The notes under the pieces are model-generated. The model had not been told where the DNA came from. It saw only the letters and a list, made by a program, of their open reading frames with translations, and did no database searches. A stretch of DNA of 64,000 nt from contig NW_027488858.1 of the NCBI RefSeq assembly GCF_050948215.1, positions 124,001-188,000 on the forward strand, read 5' to 3'. Source of the stretch: Halictus rubicundus. Taxonomy: Eukaryota; Arthropoda; Insecta; Hymenoptera; Halictidae. The position numbers were made by a program, and so were the translations under genes. Shown here piece by piece: positions 56,138 through 64,000 of the stretch (within the stretch, counting starts at the first letter, position 1; every line of letters starts with the position of its first letter).

Positions 56138-58312
56138 TGTTACGTGCTAGTGCTTTGTAACAAGGCCTGCGTAAGGGCGGATCTGTTCGCAATTTCGCTC
56201 GAGGAGGGGCCAAAACGGAGCAACGAAGGTTGAGGTGGATACTCAAGGTTTCTTGACACAACTGGTATTAACAATATTTATTAACGTATAAAAATAACAT
56301 CGGCTGACTCTTAATACTATCTTAAAGTTAATACTATTTACAATATTTTCGACGGGGGAGCAGGGAACAATTTACGTGAATAATACTTAATGCGGGGGTC
56401 TGATTCTACTGCTTTGCTAAAGTCTGGAACGCTCGTTGAAGGGAGTGAAATGGGGGTGAGCTTCCAGGTGGGAAGGGGGAGTGGCTCGATGGGTGGCGAT
56501 GATATCTCTTCCTTCTTGTTGGTGATGTCGTCTTCTTCTTTTTCTAGTCCTCCTGGACTCGATTGGAATAGCAGCTTCTTTAGTTGATTAAGCTGATAGC
56601 GGCGTCCTCCGCGCCTGGTCTTCTTCTTCTTTAATGTTCGCGAAATTATGACACCGGTCATTACTTATATCTTTAAAGTGAATTTCTGATTATGGGGCAG
56701 CGTCTTCGTCTGCGTCCTCGTGCTAGTGACACGCACCGAGAGCAAGATCGGGAGGCTGGGGTCGAGATGTCTAAGCGGTTGCTTGTAGAGATCTTTTTCC
56801 GATTTCGGCTTTCGCCGCTAGGATACTTATAGGGGAGGCCGAATATTTTTAGCAGCGAGAAAGCTGGTCCTCGAGGGTGTATCTAAGAGGGGTCAATTTT
56901 TGTAGCGAGAAAGAATGTTGGGGCCTTGTCCATCTATTTTCCCGAAAAGGAACTAAAAGGTACGGAGGGAGAAAAAGCAACAGTGGCTGTGAGAACGAGT
57001 AGGACGGAGCGCGATAAGAGTGAAAGAGATGGCGAGATTGTACGTTGAGCGGTTGCGAGAGTGAAAGCGCTAGCCTTGTATTCGGCTGTGCGTGCGAGCG
57101 AGGCGGTATCTGTTTAGAAAGAGACGGGAGATGCAATGGGTGCGAGTGAGAGCGCACTGGCCATTGGTGTGAGTGCGAGAGCACTAGCGCTGAGAATCAA
57201 CTAGTGCGAGTGAGAGGTTCTGGGCTACGAGTGCGAGAGAGATAGCGCTACTTCGTAGTTTCTCTCTGATTTCTGAGATGTCGCTGGTGTTTTAGGTAGG
57301 GCGTGATTGTCGGTAAGACGCTGAAGGTAAGTTCGCTGATATGATAATATATAGGCGGTGGGTAACCGAGAGACGAACGGTAACATCTGTAATGTAGATA
57401 TATTACTGGCAGTTGGTAATGTACGAGTTTGAAGCGGTTGTTGAACGCCACGCGAGGTGTAGCTTTAAGATATACATATATAAAAGAACGCAATATGAAA
57501 TAAGTTGTTAATTATAAGAATGAAAGAACGTGTGTGTAATATATGTATATATGTATAAGAACGCATAAGATATATAAGAAAACGCATGATGTATGTAAAA
57601 GAACGCAATATATATATATATGTTTGATAAATAATAAGACGCAAAATGATTATTATAATTATAAGGAACGCATAATAATGTAATATATATATATGTTGTT
57701 AAATAATGTACTTTAGATAATTGTAAATTAACGAAGGTAAGTGAAGATATAATCGTACTAATAAGAGAATGATCGTCGTATATAGTATATGTATTTTATG
57801 AATGAACGTATATGTATGTAATTTATGAATGGATATTTACATGTGTGCGTACGTGTAGCGCGGGACTCTAGGTTGCGCGTGACATACGAGTGAGAACGCG
57901 TCGCAAGCTTCACGGGCGCGAGAGAGACGTACGTGAAAGCTTTATGAATGAAATTGTAACGGGATCGTTCCTGTGTGAATGACGCGTGACAGGAACGCTC
58001 GTGTGAGGGGGACGCAAACCGGTTGTAGCTGCGGGTGCGAGAGAGAAAGCGATAGCCGCGTGTGCGAGTGAGAACGCGGTCTTATGTTGACCATGGGTGC
58101 GAGTGAGACGGAGTTAGTATGGTAGACTCTGCGCGTGCGAGAGAGAGGTACTATGTGTTGGTGCGAGAGAGACAGAGCTCTTGGGGTCAGCGGCATGCGA
58201 GTGGTGGGGGTTAGCCGCGTTCAGCGTCAGGCAGGAGCGTCGGAAGTGCGGTTTCTGTGCGGCTTGCGGCGACTCGTTGCGTTTCCTGCATGAAATGCAC
58301 GGGAACGTGACA
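56138..58312 (-). repeat. Element C 5' LTR (2,175 bp)
   Basis: Copy of the 3' LTR at an offset of 7,888 bp, with no difference noticed. It should drive transcription. The start site could not be placed by eye. If it lies upstream of 56661, the LTR-encoded small ORF is the first cistron of the genomic RNA and Gag comes after it. Confidence 0.95.
56338..56661 (-). CDS. LTR-encoded small basic protein, element C 5' LTR copy (107 aa)
   Basis: Same 107-residue frame as in the 3' LTR, 200 bases from the LTR end and about 340 bases upstream of the Gag start. If transcription begins further upstream in the LTR, this ORF would precede Gag on the same RNA. Gag translation would then need leaky scanning, reinitiation, internal entry or splicing. 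If transcription begins downstream of the ORF, only the 3' copy is expressed. The sequence alone does not decide between these. Confidence 0.65.
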   Translation of the reverse strand: MTGVIISRTLKKKKTRRGGRRYQLNQLKKLLFQSSPGGLEKEEDDITNKKEEISSPPIEPLPLPTWKLTPISLPSTSVPDFSKAVESDPRIKYYSRKLFPAPPSKIL

Positions 58313-61300
58313 TCCTCTTAGCGGTGGGACTTAGAAAAATTTCCAGAGTTTTGTCGACGGAGTAGTACACCCGTCCATTATTTGCTAATAACTCGGTAAA
58401 TAATAGTAGTAGCGAGTTTGGTGTTATGATATATATTGTTAGAAACCGTCTATATTACAGTGATATCACGTCGACAATCGCCTAGGACCGATACGGAAAA
58501 AGTTTCCTCTTAGCGGAGGGACTTAGAAAAATTTTCGTCCAACGTCCGACGGAGTAGTACATCCGTCCATTATTTGCTTATAACTCGGTAAATAATAGTA
58601 GTAGCGAGTTTGGTGTTATGATATATATTGTTAGAAACCGTCTATATTACAGTGATATTACGTCGACAATTGCCTAGGACCGATACGGAAAAAGTTTCCT
58701 CTTAGCGGTGGGGCTTAGAAAAGTGTTCGTCCAACGTCCGACGGAGTAGTACATCCGTCCATTATTTGCTAATAACTCGGTAAATAATAGTAGTAGCGAG
58801 TTTGGTGTTATGATATATATTGTTAGAAACCGTCTATATTACAGTGATATCGGGTCGAAAATCGTCTAGGACCGATACGGAAAAAGTTTCCTCTTAGCGG
58901 TGGGACTTAGAAAAATTTTCGTCCAACGTCCGACGGAGTAGTACACCCGTCCATTATTTGCTAATAACTCGGTAAATAATAGTAGTAGCGAGTTTGGTGT
59001 TATGATATATATTGTTAGAAACCGTCTATATTACAGTGATATCACGTCGAAAATCGTCTAGGACCGATACGTGAAAAGTTTCCTCTTAGCGGTGGGGCTT
59101 AGAAAAATGTTCGTCCAACGTCCGACGGAGTAGTACATCCGTCCATTATTAGCTAATAACTCGGTAAATAATAGTAGTAGCGAGTTTGGTGTTATGATAT
59201 ATATTGTTAGAAACCGTCTATATTACAGTGATATTACGTCGACAATTGCCTAGGACCGATACGGAAAAAGTTTCCTCTTAGCGGTGGGGCTTAGAAAAGT
59301 GTTCGTCCAACGTCCGACGGAGTAGTACATCCGTCCATTATTTGCTAATAACTCGGTAAATAATAGTAGTAGCGAGTTTGGTGTTATGATATATATTGTC
59401 AGAAACCGTCTATATTACAGTGATATCACGTCGACAATCGTCTAGGACCGATACGGAAAAATTTTCCTCTTAGCGGTGGGACTTAGAAAAGTGTTCGTCC
59501 AACGTCCGACGGAGTAGTACATCCGTCCATTATTTGCTAATAACTCGGTAAATAATAGTAGTAGCGAGTTTGGTGTTATGATATATATTGTTAGAAACCG
59601 TCTATATTACAGTGATATCACGTCGAAAATCGTCTAGGACCGATACGGAAAAAGTTTCCTCTTAGCGGTGGGACTTAGAAAAATTTTCGTCCAACGTCCG
59701 ACGGAGTAGTACACCCGTCCATTATTTGCTAATAACTCGGTAAATAATAGTAGTAGCGAGTTTGGTGTTATGATATATATTGTTAGAAACCGTCTATATT
59801 ACAGTGATATCACGTCGACAATCGCCTAGGACCGACACGGAAAAAGTTTCCTCTTAGCGGTGGGACTTGGAAAAATTTCCAGAGTTTTGTCGACGGAGTA
59901 GTACATCCGTCCATTATTTGCTAATAACTCGGTAAATAATAGTAGTAGCGAGTTTGGTGTTATGATATATATTGTCAGAAACCGTCTATATTACAGTGAT
60001 ATCACGTCGACAATCGTCTAGGACCGATACGGAAAAATTTTCCTCTTAGCGGTGGGGCTTAGAAAAATGTTCGTCCAACGTCGGACGGAGTAGTACATCC
60101 GTCCATTATTTGCTAATAACTCGGTAAATAATAGTAGTAGCGAGTTTGGTGTTATGATATATATTGTTAGAAACCGTCTATATTACAGTGATATCACGTC
60201 GACAATCGCCTAGGACCGATACGGAAAAAGTTTCCTCTTAGCGGAGGGACTTAGAAAAATGTTCGTCCAACGTCCGACGGAGTAGTACATCCGTCCATTA
60301 TTAGCTAATAACTCGGTAAATAATAGTAGTAGCGAGTTTGGTGTTATGATATATATTGTTAGAAACCGTCTATATTACAGTGATATCACGTCGACAATCG
60401 TCTAGGACCGATACGGAAAAAGTTTCCTCGTAGCGGAGGGACTTAGAAAAATTTCCAGAGTTTTGTCGACGGAGTAGTACATCCGTCCATTATTTGCTAA
60501 TAACTCGGTAAATAATAGTAGTAGCGAGTTTGGTGTTATGATATATATTGTTAGAAACCGTCTATATTACAGTGATATCACGTCGACAATCGCCTAGGAC
60601 CGATACGGAAAAAGTTTCCTCTTAGCGGAGGGACTTAGAAAAATTTTCGTCCAACGTCCGACGGAGTAGTAGATCCGTCCATTATTTGCTTATAACTCAG
60701 TAAATAATAGTAGTAGCGAGTTTGGTGTTATGATATATATTGTTAGAAACCGTCTATATTACAGTGATATCACGTCGACAATCGCCTAGGACCGATACGG
60801 AAAAATTTTCCTCTTAGCGGAGGGACTTAGGAAAATTTCCAGAGTTTTGTCGACGGAGTAGTACACCCGTCCATTATTTGCTAATAACTCGGTAAATAAT
60901 AGTAGTAGCGAGTTTGGTGTTATGATATATATTGTTAGAAACCGTCTATATTACAGTGATATCACGTCGACAATCGTCTAGGACCGATACGGAAAAAGTT
61001 TCCTCTTAGCGGTAGGGTTTAGAAAAGTGTTCGTCCAACGTCCGACGGAGTAGTACACCCGTCCATTATTTGCTAATAACTCGGTAAATAATAGTAGTAG
61101 CGAGTTTGGTGTTATGATATATATTGTTAGAAACCGTCTATATTACAGTGATATCACGTCGAAAATCGTCTAGGACCGATACGGAAAAAGTTTCCTCTTA
61201 GCGGTGGGGCTTAGAAAAATTTCCAGAGTTTTGTCGACGGAGTAGTACACCCGTCCATTATTTGCTAATAACTCGGTAAATAATAGTAGTAGCGAGTTTG

Positions 61301-64000
61301 GTGTTGTGATATATATTGTTAGAAACCGTCTATATTACAGTGATATCGCGTCGAAAATCGTCTAGGACCGATACGGAAAAAGTTTCCTCTTAGCGGTGGG
61401 GCTTAGAAAAATGTTCGTCCAACATCCGACGGAGTAGTACATCCGTCCATTATTAGCTAGTAACTCGGTAAATAATAGTAGTAGCGAGTTTGGTGTTATG
61501 ATATATATTGTTAGAAACCGCCTATATTACAGTGATATCGGGTCGAAAATCGTCTAGGACCGATACGGAAAAAGTTTCCTCTTAGCGGTGGGGCTTAGAA
61601 AAATTTCCAGAGTTTTGTCGACGGAGTAGTACACCCGTCCATTATTTGCTAATAACTCGGTAAATAATAGTAGTAGCGAGTTTGGTGTTGTGATATATAT
61701 TGTTAGAAACCGTCTATATGACAGTGATATCGCGTCGAAAATCGTCTAGGACCGATACGGAAAAAGTTTCCTCTTAGCGGTGGGGCTTAGAAAAATGTTC
61801 GTCCAACATCCGACGGAGTAGTACATCCGTCCATTATTAGCTAATAACTCGGTAAATAATAGTAGTAGCGAGTTTGGTGTTATGATATATATGGTTAGAA
61901 ACCGTCTATATTACAGTGATATCACGTCGAAAATCGTCTAGGACCGATACGGAAAAAGTTTCCTCTTAGCGGTGGGGCTTAGAAAAATGTTCGTCCAACA
62001 TCCGACGGAGTAGTACATCCGTCCATTATTAGCTAATAACTCGGTAAATAATAGTAGTAGCGAGTTTGGTGTTATGATATATATTGTTAGAAACCGTCTA
62101 TATTACAGTGATATCGGGTCGAAAATCGTCTAGGACCGATACGGAAAAAGTTTCCTCTTAGCGGTGGGGTTTAGAAAAGTGTTCGTCCAACGTCCGACGG
62201 AGTAGTACACCCGTCCATTATTTGCTAATAACTCGGTAAATAATAGTAGTAGCGAGTTTGGTGTTATGATATATATTGTTAGAAACCGTCTATATTACAG
62301 TGATATCACGTCGAAAATCGTCTAGGACCGATACGGAAAAAGTTTCCTCTTAGCGGTGGGGCTTAGAAAAATTTCCAGAGTTTTGTCGACGGAGTAGTAC
62401 ACCCGTCCATTATTTGCTAATAACTCGGTAAATAATAGTAGTAGCGAGTTTGGTGTTATGATATATATTGTTAGAAACCGTCTATATTACAGTGATATCG
62501 CGTCGAAAATCGTCTAGGACCGAGACGGAAAAAGTTTCCTCTTAGCGGTGGGGCTTAGAAAAGTGTTCGTCCAACGTCCGACGGAGTAGTACATCCGTCC
62601 ATTATTTGCTTATAACTCAGTAAATAATAGTAGTAGCGAGTTTGGTGTTATGATATATATTGTTAGAAACCGTCTATATTACAGTGATATCACGTCGACA
62701 ATCGCCTAGGACCGATACGGAAAAATTTTCCTCTTAGCGGAGGGACTTAGGAAAATTTCCAGAGTTTTGTCGACGGAGTAGTACACCCGTCCATTATTTG
62801 CTAATAACTCGGTAAATAATAGTAGTAGCGAGTTTGGTGTTATGATATATATTGTTAGAAACCGTCTATATTACAGTGATATCACGTCGACAATCGTCTA
62901 GGACCGATACGGAAAAAGTTTCCTCTTAGCGGTAGGGTTTAGAAAAGTGTTCGTCCAACGTCCGACGGAGTAGTACACCCGTCCATTATTTGCTAATAAC
63001 TCGGTAAATAATAGTAGTAGCGAGTTTGGTGTTATGATATATATTGTTAGAAACCGTCTATATTACAGTGATATCACGTCGAAAATCGTCTAGGACCGAT
63101 ACGGAAAAAGTTTCCTCTTAGCGGTGGGGCTTAGAAAAATTTCCAGAGTTTTGTCGACGGAGTAGTACACCCGTCCATTATTTGCTAATAACTCGGTAAA
63201 TAATAGTAGTAGCGAGTTTGGTGTTGTGATATATATTGTTAGAAACCGTCTATATTACAGTGATATCGCGTCGAAAATCGTCTAGGACCGATACGGAAAA
63301 AGTTTCCTCTTAGCGGTGGGGCTTAGAAAAATGTTCGTCCAACATCCGACGGAGTAGTACATCCGTCCATTATTAGCTAGTAACTCGGTAAATAATAGTA
63401 GTAGCGAGTTTGGTGTTATGATATATATTGTTAGAAACCGCCTATATTACAGTGATATCGGGTCGAAAATCGTCTAGGACCGATACGGAAAAAGTTTCCT
63501 CTTAGCGGTGGGGCTTAGAAAAATTTCCAGAGTTTTGTCGACGGAGTAGTACACCCGTCCATTATTTGCTAATAACTCGGTAAATAATAGTAGTAGCGAG
63601 TTTGGTGTTGTGATATATATTGTTAGAAACCGTCTATATGACAGTGATATCGCGTCGAAAATCGTCTAGGACCGATACGGAAAAAGTTTCCTCTTAGCGG
63701 TGGGGCTTAGAAAAGTGTTCGTCCAACGTCCGACGGAGTAGTACATCCGTCCATTATTTGCTAATAACTCGGTAAATAATAGTAGTAGCGAGTTTGGTGT
63801 TATGATATATATTGTCAGAAACCGTCTATATTACAGTGATATCACGTCGACAATCGTCTAGGACCGATACGGAAAAATTTTCCTCTTAGCGGTGGGACTT
63901 AGAAAAGTGTTCGTCCAACGTCCGACGGAGTAGTACATCCGTCCATTATTTGCTAATAACTCGGTAAATAATAGTAGTAGCGAGTTTGGTGTTATGATAT
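58313..64000. repeat. 192-bp satellite array, segment 5
   Basis: The array resumes in phase after element C. There are 29 complete monomers from 58416 to 63983, then 17 bases of the next at the window edge. The array probably extends beyond both ends of the window. Confidence 0.97.
60680..63700. repeat. 10-monomer (1,920-bp) duplication
   Basis: About 60680-61780 recurs at 62600-63700. Shared rare marks are GACTTAGGAAAATTT, GCGGTAGGGTTT, TTAGCTAGTAAC and CTATATGACAGTG, all at an offset of ten monomers. Confidence 0.85.

Larger units (their letters stand above)
48250..58312 (-). mobile_element. Element C: complete, apparently intact Ty3/gypsy-type LTR retrotransposon
   Basis: A 10,063-bp insertion with target duplication TCCT (48246-48249 and 58313-58316) at monomer positions 90-93. 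Order on the minus strand: 5' LTR 56138-58312, primer site, Gag, -1 frameshift signal, Pol, polypurine tract, 3' LTR 48250-50424. Both LTRs are 2,175 bp with no difference seen. Gag and Pol have no internal stop. There is no room for env: Pol stops 38 bases before the 3' LTR. Each LTR encodes a 107-aa basic protein. RT and RNase H resemble the insect 17.6/297/gypsy group, a judgement from motif appearance only. Confidence 0.95.

Overview
The window is eukaryotic repeat DNA and contains no recognisable host gene. It suggests an insect genome, from insect-type Ty3/gypsy retrotransposons with 4-bp target duplications. A hymenopteran is possible but unproven. The backbone is a tandem satellite with a 192-bp monomer. 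Removing four insertions with their duplicated target bases (24,239 bp) leaves 39,761 bp, which is 207 monomers plus 17 bp. Monomer phase is kept exactly from end to end, so I see no net indel anywhere. This is most likely centromeric or other constitutive heterochromatin.

Layout: satellite 1-9692; solo LTR 'A' 9693-11345 (+ sense); satellite to 29014; solo LTR 'C2' 29015-31176 (- sense); satellite to 36051; complete LTR retrotransposon 'B' 36052-46396 (- sense); satellite to 48249; complete LTR retrotransposon 'C' 48250-58312 (- sense); satellite to 64000. Each insertion has a clear 4-bp target duplication. A, C2 and C all entered the same site in the monomer (positions 89-93). B entered at 161-164.

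Element C (10,063 bp) has 2,175-bp LTRs that look identical, a tRNA-Ser-like primer site, Gag with one CCHC knuckle, and an intact 1,468-codon Pol (protease, RT, RNase H, a long repeat-bearing tether, integrase). A textbook -1 frameshift signal (GGGAAAC, 8-nt spacer, GC-rich hairpin) links Gag to Pol. There is no env. Instead, the C, C2 and A LTRs each encode a small basic protein (105-110 aa) of conserved design inside the LTR itself. This is the best candidate in the window for an undescribed system.

Element B (10,345 bp) is CpG-rich, with 1,741-bp LTRs that appear identical and a perfect 18-nt tRNA-Lys3-type primer site, features recalling the Osvaldo/Ulysses group. It has Gag, and a Pol with DSG protease, RT and RNase H, broken by one extra base in a homopolymer before integrase. 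A third ORF in the env position ends in a two-knuckle zinc module laid out like the one ending its own Gag. A splice-acceptor-like sequence lies directly before the ATG of this third ORF.
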